This document shows, piece after piece, positions 45,223 to 54,047 of a DNA stretch of 64,000 bases. A program made the position numbers and the translations under genes. The notes under the pieces are model-generated. The model searched no databases, was not told the DNA's origin, and saw only the letters and a program-made list of their open reading frames with translations. Source of the stretch: REEB95 sp050729835 (GTDB lineage: Bacteria > Pseudomonadota > Alphaproteobacteria > ATCC43930 > CGMCC-115725). The stretch's first letter is position 1; the number at the start of each line of letters is the position of its first letter. The stretch lies in contig JBOHLS010000008.1 in assembly GCA_050729835.1 (NCBI GenBank), forward strand, positions 1-64,000, written 5' to 3'.

Positions 45223-46158
45223 TCAGCTCAGCCCGTCGCTGACCTTGACGTTCTCGGGCTTGATGTCGAGGCCGGAGTTCTTCGCCTGCTGCAACAGCAG
45301 CGTGGCAAAATCCTGGTCCTTGAAGCCGAGGCCGATCAGATTCTGCACCAGTTCGCGCGTCGTCGCCGTCACCGGCATCGGCACATCGGCCTTGCGCGCC
45401 GCCGCCAAGCCGAGGTCGAGGTCCTTGCGCAGCAGCACCGGCGTGAAGGTCGGCGTCATGTCGAGATTGACCAGCGCCGGCGTCTTGTAGGTGCTGAACA
45501 CCGAGCCCATCACGCTCTTGTTGATGAAGTCGAGAAAGGCGTGGCGCTTGACGCCGCATTTCTCGGCCAGGACGGTGACCTCGACCAGGTTCTGGATCAC
45601 CGCGCCGAGGAAGACGTTGTGGCAAATCTTGACGATGCGCGCGAGCTCGCCTTCGCCGACATAGGACGCGCCGCTTCCCATCATCTCGAGATAGGGCAGC
45701 GCCGTGTCGTAGGCCGTCTTGGGGCCCGAGGCGACGATGGTGAGCTTGCCGGCCTTGACCACCTTGCCGTTGCCCGAGACCGGCGCCGCCAGCATCTGTG
45801 TGCCGCGCTTCAGCGCCGCTTCGCGCACCTCGGCCGAGACCTCCTCCGACACGGTCGAGCAATCGACCAGGATCTTGGGCGCCTTGCCACCGTCGGCGAG
45901 CACGCCGTCCTTGCCGAGCGTCACCGCCTTCAGGTCGTCGGAGGCCGAGACCATGGTGAAGACGATGTCGCAGGCCGCGAGATCGGCCGGCCGGCCGACG
46001 AGCTTGGCGCCCGACATGGTCAGCGGCTCGGCCTTGGCGCGGGTGCGGTTGAAAGCGGTGACGTCGCAGCCGTTCTTGGCCAGGCGCTCGGCCATCGGAA
46101 AGCCCATGCGGCCGGTACCGATCCAGCCGATCTTGTGAACGTTGGAACCCGTCGCCAT
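45223..46158 (-). CDS. 3-hydroxyisobutyrate-dehydrogenase-family NAD(P)-dependent oxidoreductase
   Basis: A 311-residue beta-hydroxyacid dehydrogenase. It has the Rossmann motif IGWIGTGRMGFPMAERL, the substrate loop LAAPVSGNGKVVKAG, and the catalytic Lys region RIVKICHNVFLGA with the conserved Lys and Asn. The family reduces or oxidises 3-hydroxyacids such as 3-hydroxyisobutyrate, tartronate semialdehyde or related compounds. ATG 46158 is chosen at the start of the Rossmann domain. It is divergent from the cupredoxin gene. Confidence 0.87.
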   Translation of the reverse strand: MATGSNVHKIGWIGTGRMGFPMAERLAKNGCDVTAFNRTRAKAEPLTMSGAKLVGRPADLAACDIVFTMVSASDDLKAVTLGKDGVLADGGKAPKILVDCSTVSEEVSAEVREAALKRGTQMLAAPVSGNGKVVKAGKLTIVASGPKTAYDTALPYLEMMGSGASYVGEGELARIVKICHNVFLGAVIQNLVEVTVLAEKCGVKRHAFLDFINKSVMGSVFSTYKTPALVNLDMTPTFTPVLLRKDLDLGLAAARKADVPMPVTATTRELVQNLIGLGFKDQDFATLLLQQAKNSGLDIKPENVKVSDGLS

Positions 46159-46324
46159 GCCTCGCCTCGCGTTGTCCAAGGTGATTTGCGAAGCGCAGAC
46201 CTCTAGGCCATTTGTGCCGGCGAGGCAATCCGCGCCCCCGGCATGTCCGCCATCCGAATTGCGGCGCGCCGGCACGGATTCCCGTAGGCTCGCGCCTGCG
46301 ACAATCCGGTGCCGTAGAAGCCTA

Positions 46325-46349
46325 TTGCAACTGCAATTCATTCGCATTA
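46325..46349. promoter_or_regulatory. Fur/Irr-like box upstream of the cupredoxin gene
   Basis: TTGCAACTGCAATTCATTCG and the following CATTA (46325-46349) contain TGCAATTCATTCGCA, an imperfect inverted repeat resembling alphaproteobacterial Fur-type iron boxes. It ends 12 bp before ATG 46361, so it would overlap the promoter or leader. The match is by eye. Confidence 0.4.
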
Positions 46350-46360
46350 GCGTCCCGGCC

Positions 46361-46696
46361 ATGCTCATCCGCCGCCTTTTGGCCTTCGCCCTGCTCGCCG
46401 CGACGCTGACGGCGCCCGTCGCCGCCCGCGCCGCCGACGCCAATTTCACCCTCACCATCAAGGACCGCAAATTCGACGTAGCCCAGCTCCAGGTTCCGGC
46501 CAGCGTCAAGTTCACCCTGACGGTGAAGAACCTCGACGCCGCGCCGTCGGAGTTCGAGAGCGGCGACCTCAACCGCGAGAAGGTGGTGGTCGGCGGCGGC
46601 ACGGTCATCATCTATCTCGGCCCACTGACGCCGGGCCGTTACGAATTCTTCGACGACTTCAATCCGACGGCGCGCGGCACCATCGTCGCCAAGTAA
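46361..46696 (+). CDS. Periplasmic cupredoxin-like protein (EfeO N-terminal type)
   Basis: A 111-residue exported protein: signal peptide to about residue 25 (VAARA|ADAN), then a single cupredoxin-like domain (FTLTIKDRKFDVAQLQVPAS, with YEFFDDFNPTARGTIV near the end). It resembles the EfeO-type cupredoxin domain found beside FTR1-type iron permeases. The usual copper ligands (His-Cys-Met) are not evident, so iron handling is more likely than electron transfer. It is probably co-transcribed with the outer-membrane protein at 46722. Confidence 0.75.
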   Translation: MLIRRLLAFALLAATLTAPVAARAADANFTLTIKDRKFDVAQLQVPASVKFTLTVKNLDAAPSEFESGDLNREKVVVGGGTVIIYLGPLTPGRYEFFDDFNPTARGTIVAK

Positions 46697-46721
46697 ACGC
46701 CAAGCTTCCGCGGGAGACATT

Positions 46722-47492
46722 GTGCAACGCATCGCTTTTCTGTCCGTCATGACCGCGACACTCGCGGCCGGCATCGCCACGGCGCAGGCCGATTTCGAGA
46801 TGCACCATCCGGTCATCGACTATCGCGAATTCGAGCTCGAACACAACGGCTCGACCAGCTTGGACAAGGCTAACAGCGGCAAGAGCAACAACCAGAGCTA
46901 CACGGTCGAGCTCGGCTATGGCGTGACGCCGTGGTGGGAGCCGGAAATCGAGTTCGACCTGGCGGCGACGCCGGGCGAGAACTGGCGCTACGACGCCACC
47001 ACCTTCGAGAACACCTTCCAGCTCACGCCGCAGGGCGAATATTGGGCCGATCTGGGATTTTTCGCCGAATACGGCCACGCTGCCGCGCGCACCGACGCCG
47101 ACGGCTTCACCTTCGGCCCCCTGGTGCAGAAGGAATGGAACGATCCGTTCGGCTCCGGCGTCGATACGCTGCACACGCTCAACCTACTGGTGTCGAAGCA
47201 GGTCGGCCACAACCGCAACGACGCGACGCCGGTGCAGCTGTCGTGGCAATCGCGCCTGCGCCTCAATCCGTTCTTCCAGCCGGGCGTCGAGTATTACGGC
47301 AACTTCGACAACATCGCCGACCGCACGACGATGAGCGACCCGACGCACCGCGCCGGGCCGGTGATCGTCGGCGCCTACAACATGTATCAATACGGCAAGC
47401 TCGAATACGAGGCGGGCTACCTCTTCGGCCTCAACGCCGCCACCGAGCGCGGCACCATTCGCTGGCGCCTCGAATACGAGAAGTCGTTCTAG
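46722..47492 (+). CDS. Predicted outer-membrane beta-barrel protein
   Basis: A 256-residue exported protein (signal peptide ending near AQADF) made of alternating aromatic/polar strands (YTVELGYGVTPWWEPEIEF, YWADLGFFAEYGHAA, KLEYEAGYLFGLNAATE) and ending in Phe, the typical last residue of a barrel. GTG 46722 has GGGAGA 5 nt upstream. It follows the cupredoxin gene by 25 bp, so it may serve iron or metal uptake. Its TAG stop lies in the CTAG that became the insertion site of the neighbouring IS. Confidence 0.75.
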   Translation: MQRIAFLSVMTATLAAGIATAQADFEMHHPVIDYREFELEHNGSTSLDKANSGKSNNQSYTVELGYGVTPWWEPEIEFDLAATPGENWRYDATTFENTFQLTPQGEYWADLGFFAEYGHAAARTDADGFTFGPLVQKEWNDPFGSGVDTLHTLNLLVSKQVGHNRNDATPVQLSWQSRLRLNPFFQPGVEYYGNFDNIADRTTMSDPTHRAGPVIVGAYNMYQYGKLEYEAGYLFGLNAATERGTIRWRLEYEKSF

Positions 47493-49042
47493 TCTTACTA
47501 CGTCATAAGATGAGCGGCTTGCCGCGAACGATTTTTCGCGCGCAGCACGGGCATTTCGACAGACGCCTGGCGAGAGCGACGGTCATTCGCCGGCGCAAAG
47601 TTGCGATCGAGTCCGGGATGTGCCGTTCGGGCCGGAGCGGCGGCGCCTCTGGGTCGGTAACCGGCGGGAAGCTCAAGCGTCGCGAAACGCGCGGCGGCAC
47701 GAGGTCCCGAGGGGGGAATCGTTCCCCGCTTGGAGATCAGGAAGCCGTAAGCGGCGATGCAGAGCGTGGCGTGGTGGTGAAAGCCTCGCCATCCGTGACC
47801 TTCGTAATGGCCGAGCCCGAATTCCTGCTTGAGCTCCTGGTAATCGCGCTCGATGCGCCAGCGCAGCTTGGCGAGCTCGACGAGGCGCGCGAAGGCGATG
47901 TCGTGTGGCAGCGTCGAGAGCCAGTACTTGGTCGGCTCTTTCTCGCCCTTGGGCCACTCGATCAGCAACCATTCTTCGCCATGCGGCTGATCGCGACAGG
48001 CGGCGCGCACGCGCACGCGGGCAAAGCGCGAGGACAGAAGCGCGGCGCTGCCGTCGCGCCAGGCGATCGTCCGCCAGGCGCGCTTCGGCAAGCCCAGCGC
48101 GAGGGCCTTGGCCGAGACGGGCCGGTGCTTGGCATCACGGCGGCCGCGCGTCGGCGGCCGGCCGCGGCCCGACCATCGCTGCGGCGGCAGCGGCGCCGTG
48201 CCGGGCGCCCACATCGAGGTGCTCGACAGAATGCCGGCGGCATACGTCAATCCCAGCGCGCCGATCTTGGTGCGCAGGTTAGTGTGGTTGCCCAGGGCGG
48301 CGACGGCAAGCCCATGGCGGTTCTCCATCAACGCGTGGCCCATGTAGCTGAGCCTGGCCTCGCGTCCGGCGGCCTTGCGATACAGCCCCGCCTCGGGATC
48401 AGTGGTCGAGGCGTGGGTGTCGTTCTTGCGCCTCTGGCCATGGAAGTTCGAGCCGTCGCCATGGTCCGAGCCATCCTTGGGCTTGAAGCTCTTGTGCGAG
48501 GCCCAGGCCTCGATCAGCGTCCCGTCCACCGAGAAGTGCTCGTCCGACAGAAGCGGCTTGATCTTCTCATGGCCGAGAAGCCGGCTCATGAACTTCTGGA
48601 AGATGTCTCCTTGCAGGAGCCGATACCGGTTCTTGCTGAAGACGGTCGGGTGCCACACGGAATCGTCCGGCGAGAGCCCCACGAACCAGCGAAACAGAAG
48701 ATTGTAATCGAGCTGCTCCAGAAGCAGCCGCTCCGAGCGGACGCCGTAGAGCGCCTGCAGAAGAAGCGCGCTCAACAGTTGTTCCGGCGGGATCGAAGGG
48801 CGGCCTTCCCGCGAATAAAGGCCGTCGAAGCTGCGGCTCAGCTCCCTAAAGACGTCCCTCACCAACTCGCGTATCCGCCGCAAGGGATGATCGGCCGGAA
48901 TGCGCTCCTCGGCCGAGACGTACGAGAACAGGCCGCCTTGATCACTGAGATCGCCCCGCATCATCCTTCTCCAATGCCGATTTGCATCGGAGAATGAATC
49001 ACCCTTCCTTATCTCTGGCGAGGTTTTTCAGCAGACTGCTAG
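47489..49042 (-). mobile_element. Chimeric IS element (IS5-type front, IS701-type back) flanked by CTAG
   Basis: The element spans 47493-49038 between two CTAG copies (47489-47492 and 49039-49042), a 4-bp direct repeat of the YTAR type used by both IS5-group and IS701-family elements. Its two ends do not match each other as inverted repeats (TCTTACTACG against CAGTCTGCTGAAAAACC read inward), as expected if each end comes from a different element. Confidence 0.75.
47498..48964 (-). pseudogene. Hybrid transposase: IS5-family N-terminal half, IS701-family C-terminal half
   Basis: A 488-codon frame. Residues 1 to about 223 are IS5/DUF772-type (ADHPLRRIRELV, LLFRWFVGLSPDDSVW, HFSVDGTLIEAWAS). From about residue 225 the sequence is IS701-type (LGLTYAAGILSS, RWSGRGRPP, LPKRAWRTIAWRDG, RWRIERDYQELKQEFGLG). 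The joint is in frame, but the second catalytic Asp of both families falls in the lost part. Near 47645 a frameshift moves the IS701 tail (ERHIPDSIATLRRRM) to another frame. The protein is almost certainly inactive. Confidence 0.82.
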
Positions 49043-50343
49043 TACGGATTGGCGATCGGCAGGGTGTCGGCCGGGTAGAGCGTGATGACCTTGGCACCGG
49101 TCGGCGTGCAGATGACCTCTTCCTCGATGCGCGCGGCGGAATAGCCGTCGGCCGCCGGACAATAAGTCTCGAGCGCGAAGACCATGCCAGCCTTTATCTC
49201 CTGCGGATCGTCGAACGAGTTGAGTCGCGAGATGATCGGCCGCTCGTGCAGACCGAGCCCGAGGCCGTGGCCGAACAGCAGGCCGAAGGCCTCCATCTCG
49301 CTCGAAAAGCCGATGTCGGTCGCCTTGGGCCAGCATTTGGCAATCTTGTCGGTGGTGACGCCCGGTTTGACCAGCGATATGGCCTTGTCAATCCACTCGC
49401 GCGCCTTCTTATAGGCGTCGCGCTGCGCCGGCGTGGCACGGCCGACGTTGAAGGTGCGGTAATAGCAGGTGCGATAGCCGTGCACCGACTGGATGATGTC
49501 GAAGAACGCCTGGTCGCCCGGACGGATCAGCCGGTCGGTGAAATTGTGCGGATGGGGCGAGCAGCGTTCGCCCGAGATCGCGTTGATCGCCTCGACGTCG
49601 TCCGAGCCGAGCTCGTAGAGCCGCTTGTTGGCGAGACCCACGATCTCGTTCTCGCGGATGCCGGGCTTCAAATGCTCAGATATCGTCTGGTAACAGCCGT
49701 CGACAATCGCCGCCGACATGTTGAGCAGCGTGATCTCGTCGTTGCTCTTGATCTCGCGCGCGTCGAGCATGACCTGCTGGCCGTCGACGGTCTTCAATCC
49801 CACGGCCTGGAGCTCGAACAACATGGCCGGCTCGACCACGTCGACGCCGACCGGCTCGTTCGCTACACCATGTTCAACCAGGATCGACTTGATCTCCTCG
49901 GCGGCCTTACGCATCAAGCCGATCTTGGGCGCGACCGCGCCGCGCAAGCCCAGCATGCCGGCGTGGCAGTTGTGCGGCTTGAGCCACGGTGCGTAGAGGC
50001 GGTGGTGCTTCGCCGCCGATCCAAAATCCCAGACATGCGGCTCGCCCGCGCCGGGCAACAGGGCGTAGCGCGTGAACTTGTCGCGGGCCCAGTTGCCGAT
50101 CACCGTCGAGGTCATGTAGCGGATGTTGTACTGGTCGAATACCAGCAACGAGCCAAGACGCGACTTGGCGAGCGCCTGGCGGGCGCGGCCGAGGCGATAG
50201 CGGTGCAGCCGGCGGAAGTCGATGCGCTCCTCGAAATCGACCGCGTTCGGCCCCAAGGCCATGACCGGCCGCTTCCAGTCGTACCGAGGGTCGACGTCTT
50301 CGGGGCTGACGACGATGGGTTCGCGCTTTCCGTTCTTCGGCAT
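49039..50343 (-). CDS. M24-family metallopeptidase/creatinase-like protein
   Basis: A 434-residue pita-bread enzyme with an N-terminal creatinase-like domain. Metal ligands by alignment are D282 (FFDIIQ), H359 (GHGLGLGLHE), E392 (ALETYCP) and E407 (ARIEEEV). The position normally Asp, 11 residues after D282, is C293. The family includes Xaa-Pro peptidases, creatinase and the DMSP lyase DddP; no one assignment is supported. GAGAGGAATC precedes ATG 50343. It is the last gene of an ABC-transporter operon, so its substrate may be the transported compound or its hydrolysis product. Confidence 0.8.
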   Translation of the reverse strand: MPKNGKREPIVVSPEDVDPRYDWKRPVMALGPNAVDFEERIDFRRLHRYRLGRARQALAKSRLGSLLVFDQYNIRYMTSTVIGNWARDKFTRYALLPGAGEPHVWDFGSAAKHHRLYAPWLKPHNCHAGMLGLRGAVAPKIGLMRKAAEEIKSILVEHGVANEPVGVDVVEPAMLFELQAVGLKTVDGQQVMLDAREIKSNDEITLLNMSAAIVDGCYQTISEHLKPGIRENEIVGLANKRLYELGSDDVEAINAISGERCSPHPHNFTDRLIRPGDQAFFDIIQSVHGYRTCYYRTFNVGRATPAQRDAYKKAREWIDKAISLVKPGVTTDKIAKCWPKATDIGFSSEMEAFGLLFGHGLGLGLHERPIISRLNSFDDPQEIKAGMVFALETYCPAADGYSAARIEEEVICTPTGAKVITLYPADTLPIANPY

Positions 50344-50351
50344 GATTCCTC

Positions 50352-51437
50352 TCAACTCGGGCTGGCGCCCAGCCGCGCCGCCATCCAGTCGGCGGCCTGC
50401 GGACGATAGCGGTACGGACGGTTGTTGGCGACGTGATTGCCGTCGGGAACGATCAGCAGCTCGCACGGGCCCTTGACCTCGGCGGCGAGGCGCTCGGCCT
50501 CTTCGGGTGGCACAATGCGGTCGAGCCGGCCCGAGACGATGAAGATCGGACATTCGATCTTATGGGCGACGCCCTTGAGCGACAGCGTCGCGGCGTTCTG
50601 CTTCGCCGCGATCTCGTCGTGGGCGTGCGAGCGCACGCGGAAGGCGGCGCGGGTGAGTTCGGGCAGCTGGTCCCAGATGCCAAGCCAGTCGTAAGGCCCG
50701 GCGAGCGCGATGCAGGCCTTGATGCGCTTCTCGAAGGCGCAAGCGCGCGGCGCATAATAGCCGCCGAGGCTGACACCCCACATTCCCAAGCGTGCCGCAT
50801 CGAGATCGCCGCGAGTTTCGACCCAGTCGACGACATCCTTGACCGCGACCTCGTAATCGCCGCGGATCGGGAAATTGTATTCCGCCTCGCCCTGGCCCGG
50901 CCCGTCGAAGCTCAGCGTCGCCAGGCCGCGCGCGAGGAACGTCGCCTGGTAAGCGAGCATCTCCTCCTTGGCGGAATCGAGACCCATCGCCATTACGACG
51001 GCCGGCGGTCGCGTCACGCCGGCGGGCTTGCGCAGCACGGCGGCCAGGCTTTTGCCCTGATAGGGGATGCGCAGGTATTCGCCGGGCGGATCGAGATGCG
51101 GCAAGGCAAGCTTGTGGCACTCGACCGCCTTCCTATGCGCCGCCTGCATCTGCGGCAGATCGTCGACGAACAGGAACTTGGCGAAGTGATACGTCACCGC
51201 CGCGCGCGACAGATGCTCGGCGGCGCTGACGAATTGCCGCCGGCTCAAGGCCTCGCAACCAAGCGCGGCGTGGATGTCGGCACGCGCCGACCATTTGGCA
51301 CACCATTCGCTCCACGCCCCGATCGACGCTGTCACCTCCTGGAAGTCGGTCAGGGTGATGCCGTTGGCGACGAAACGCGGCGCCCAGTGCGCGATGGCAG
51401 AGGCGACGCGCGGATCGGCGACGCGGGCGTCAGGCAT
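50352..51437 (-). CDS. Alpha/beta hydrolase with N-terminal helical domain
   Basis: A 361-residue hydrolase. Residues 1-130 form a helical domain; the alpha/beta fold follows (VVMAMGLDSAKEEM). The nucleophile elbow is WGVSLGGYYAPR, the likely Asp lies in SGRLDRIVPP and the His in PDGNHVANN. The layout resembles 2,6-dihydropseudooxynicotine hydrolase and FrsA-type enzymes, which cleave C-C or ester bonds. It is encoded 8 bp upstream of the M24 enzyme and 2 bp after the binding-protein gene, so it is co-transcribed with the transporter. Confidence 0.78.
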   Translation of the reverse strand: MPDARVADPRVASAIAHWAPRFVANGITLTDFQEVTASIGAWSEWCAKWSARADIHAALGCEALSRRQFVSAAEHLSRAAVTYHFAKFLFVDDLPQMQAAHRKAVECHKLALPHLDPPGEYLRIPYQGKSLAAVLRKPAGVTRPPAVVMAMGLDSAKEEMLAYQATFLARGLATLSFDGPGQGEAEYNFPIRGDYEVAVKDVVDWVETRGDLDAARLGMWGVSLGGYYAPRACAFEKRIKACIALAGPYDWLGIWDQLPELTRAAFRVRSHAHDEIAAKQNAATLSLKGVAHKIECPIFIVSGRLDRIVPPEEAERLAAEVKGPCELLIVPDGNHVANNRPYRYRPQAADWMAARLGASPS

Positions 51438-51439
51438 CG

Positions 51440-52450
51440 CTATTTCGTCTTCGCCGCCAGCGCGGCGGCGTCGCGCCAGACCGTGCGATCCACCAACTGA
51501 TCGTAGGTCACCGGCGTGTTGCCCGGCTTGATGCCGCCGACCTTGGCCTGGATGGCGATCTCGGCCTCGATGCGCGTGCGGTCGAGACCGTCGTCGCCTG
51601 GCTTGGGCCAAAATTCGATGGCCAGGAACTGCTTCAGCGCCGCCTTGGCCTCGGCCGGCGTATGGCCGGTGACAGTGGCGATCTGGGCCACGCGGTCCCA
51701 GTTCTTTGGATCGTACATATAGCGCGCCGCGTCGATCAGCGCGGCGACGACGCGGACATAACGGTCGCGGTTGGCCTTGAGCTTGTCGGCACGGGCCGCG
51801 ACCAGATTGTAATGGCTGATCGGCTTCGCCTGCTTGAGGGTGCGGATGATGACGAGCTTCTTGGGTGATTTCTGCTCGACGGTCGCAACGTCGTCGAGAT
51901 GCAGCACGCCGATGGCGACCTGGCCGGCGATCATGGCGGCGGCGGTGTTGGCGCCGACCGGCACCTGCTGGAGCTTGTCGAAAGCGTAGCCGCAGCCGGC
52001 GGTGAGCTGCCGCAAGACGACCGAGCGGGCGCCACCTGGGGTGTCGACGGCGATGGGATGCCCCGGCAAATCCTTGCACGACCTGACCGACGGGTCGGTC
52101 GTCGCCAGCACCCAGTCGGGATGCTCGAGGCCGTAGATGCCGACCAGCGGAACGTGGCCGTTCGACACCAAGTTTATGATGACCGGCGTCGGCGCGTTGG
52201 TCAGGTCGGTTTCGCCGGCGGCCGCAGCGCGCGCATCGGCGACGCCAGTGTCAAACTCGCGCAGCTCAACGTCGACGCCATATTTCTTGAAGAATCCCAG
52301 GTCGCGCGCGACATAGAACTGCACCGCGACGAACACCGGCGGAATGCCCGGCAGGCCGGCGACGAAGGGCTTGTCGGCCGCGCCGGCGCCGCCGGCGAAC
52401 AGCGTGGCGCCGAGAGCCAGCACGAGGATTCGTGTGCAAAGTTTTGTCAT
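51440..52450 (-). CDS. ABC transporter substrate-binding protein (NMT1/SsuA type), copy 2
   Basis: A 336-residue periplasmic binding protein with signal peptide (cleavage near AGA|ADK). The fold opens FVAGLPGIPPVFVAVQFYVA and continues RDLGFFKKYGVDVELREFDT. It is a clear paralogue of the protein at 54048, with shared GIPP-F, GFFKKYG, VDTPGG-RS and PVTYDQL/PPTYGQL segments. It sits at the other end of the two-permease block, so one transporter has two receptors. Confidence 0.85.
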   Translation of the reverse strand: MTKLCTRILVLALGATLFAGGAGAADKPFVAGLPGIPPVFVAVQFYVARDLGFFKKYGVDVELREFDTGVADARAAAAGETDLTNAPTPVIINLVSNGHVPLVGIYGLEHPDWVLATTDPSVRSCKDLPGHPIAVDTPGGARSVVLRQLTAGCGYAFDKLQQVPVGANTAAAMIAGQVAIGVLHLDDVATVEQKSPKKLVIIRTLKQAKPISHYNLVAARADKLKANRDRYVRVVAALIDAARYMYDPKNWDRVAQIATVTGHTPAEAKAALKQFLAIEFWPKPGDDGLDRTRIEAEIAIQAKVGGIKPGNTPVTYDQLVDRTVWRDAAALAAKTK

Positions 52451-52478
52451 GGCGTCTCCTATTGTCGGGCGGCTTGCG

Positions 52479-53282
52479 TCATTCGGCCTTCTCGTCGCGC
52501 CGATACCACGGCAGGAAGCGACGGGTCGACTCGTTGATCAGGACATCGACGGCGACGCCGAACGCCGCCAGGAACAGCACGGCGACGAAGGCTTCGTCGT
52601 GATGGAAGGTGCGCGAATTGAACAGGATGAAATAGCCCAGGCCGCCAATGGCGGTGAAGAATTCCGCCACCACCGCGCCGATCAGCGCGCGGCCGCCGGC
52701 CAGTCGCAGGCCGGCGAGGAAATATGGCATCGACGCCGGCAGCACGATCTCGAACAGCATGCGGATCCGGCCGGCACGGAACGAACGCGCGACCTCGAGA
52801 TAGTCCTTGGGCACCACGCGCGCGCCGTCGGCGACGCTGACGATGATCGAGAAGATCGCGGCGAACACGATGGTGGCCAGCCGCGCCGCGCCGGTATAGC
52901 CGAACCACAGCGAGAACAGAGGCAGGACCACCAGCATCGGCATGGCGTAGAAGCCGTTGACGTAATGCCGCAACAGCCGCTCGCCGAGCGCGCTGCGGCC
53001 CATCGTCAGGCCGATGACGGTGCCGAACACGATCGCGATCGCCAGGCCTTCGGCGACCGCGCCGAGCGTCTGGCCGAGCGCCGCCAGGAACGGCGCGCTG
53101 ACGACCACGGCGGGAAACGCCGCGATCACGCCCGACGGCGTCGCGACGTAGCTCGGCGCGAAGCGGCGGACCACGACTTCCCAGACCGCCAGGATGACGA
53201 TGCCGGCGATGATACGCGGCACGGTCGGCCCGGCGAAGAGGGCACGGCGCGGCGCGGCGGCGAGGGCGGTGGTGATCGCCAT
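52479..53282 (-). CDS. ABC transporter permease (SsuC/TauC type)
   Basis: A 267-residue permease with about six membrane segments and the permease EAA-type loop VARSFRAGRIRMLFEIVLPA. It is adjacent to a second permease (53284) from the same family. They probably form a heterodimer with the single ATPase at 55092. It starts 1 bp after the stop of its neighbour. Confidence 0.88.
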   Translation of the reverse strand: MAITTALAAAPRRALFAGPTVPRIIAGIVILAVWEVVVRRFAPSYVATPSGVIAAFPAVVVSAPFLAALGQTLGAVAEGLAIAIVFGTVIGLTMGRSALGERLLRHYVNGFYAMPMLVVLPLFSLWFGYTGAARLATIVFAAIFSIIVSVADGARVVPKDYLEVARSFRAGRIRMLFEIVLPASMPYFLAGLRLAGGRALIGAVVAEFFTAIGGLGYFILFNSRTFHHDEAFVAVLFLAAFGVAVDVLINESTRRFLPWYRRDEKAE

Positions 53283-53283
53283 G

Positions 53284-54042
53284 TCAGCCCCGCCACTTGG
53301 CGAAACGCGTCTCGAGCGCGACGCCGAGCCGCATGAGAATCATTCCTGCCGCAACGATCAGCAGGATGGCGGAGAACACGGCGGCGGTGTCGAAATTCTG
53401 CGTCGCGGTCATGATCAGCTGGCCGAGACCGGTGGCCGACAGAAAGAATTCCGCCGCCACCATGCCGACGAGCGCGCGGCCGATCGCCTGGCGGATGCCG
53501 GTCATGGTGAAGGGCAGCGTGTAGGGCACCATGACCTCGCGCCACAGCGCCCATTCCCGCGATCGGTACGATCGCGCAACCTCGATGAGCTCGGGCTTGA
53601 TGCTGCGCGCGCCTTCGATCGTGTTGTAGAGGATCGGGAACACCGCGAACAGAAACACCACCAAAACCTTCGGCCAGAAGCCGAAGCCGAAGATCGACAG
53701 GATGAACGGGATCAGCGCCACTAGCGGCGTGGCGTAGAGCACCATGATGTAGATATCGAGCGCCTCGCGCAGCCATTTCACCCGCGCCAGCAGCATCCCG
53801 AACGGCATGCCGACGACGATGGCGATGGCAAGGCCGGTGGCGAACAACGCGGCCGACGACAGCGCCTCGCGCGGCAGCTCGCCCGACAGCGTCAGCTGGA
53901 CCATGCGGACGAGGGTTTCGGACAGCGGCGCCATGAAGGCGGCGTTGGTGTTACGCCCGACGATCTCCCACAGCGCCGCCCCCGCCAGCAGGCTGAGGAC
54001 GACGGGCGTCTGCCGCGCCAGCGCCGCCCGCCACCGCGCCAT
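53284..54042 (-). CDS. ABC transporter permease (SsuC/TauC type)
   Basis: A 252-residue permease with about six membrane segments and the EAA-type loop VARSYRSREWALWREVMVPY. It lies 5 bp after the first binding-protein gene. Its partner is the permease at 52479. Confidence 0.88.
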   Translation of the reverse strand: MARWRAALARQTPVVLSLLAGAALWEIVGRNTNAAFMAPLSETLVRMVQLTLSGELPREALSSAALFATGLAIAIVVGMPFGMLLARVKWLREALDIYIMVLYATPLVALIPFILSIFGFGFWPKVLVVFLFAVFPILYNTIEGARSIKPELIEVARSYRSREWALWREVMVPYTLPFTMTGIRQAIGRALVGMVAAEFFLSATGLGQLIMTATQNFDTAAVFSAILLIVAAGMILMRLGVALETRFAKWRG

Positions 54043-54047
54043 CGCCG

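Noticed and set aside
43391..46228. 945-codon minus-strand frame across four genes
   Set aside because: It is antisense to the TetR, monooxygenase and peptide genes and out of frame with the dehydrogenase; a product of high GC.
49039..50343. DMSP lyase DddP
   Set aside because: The M24 fold fits, but the DddP iron-ligand pattern (two close Asp before the loop) is not present and one ligand is Cys.
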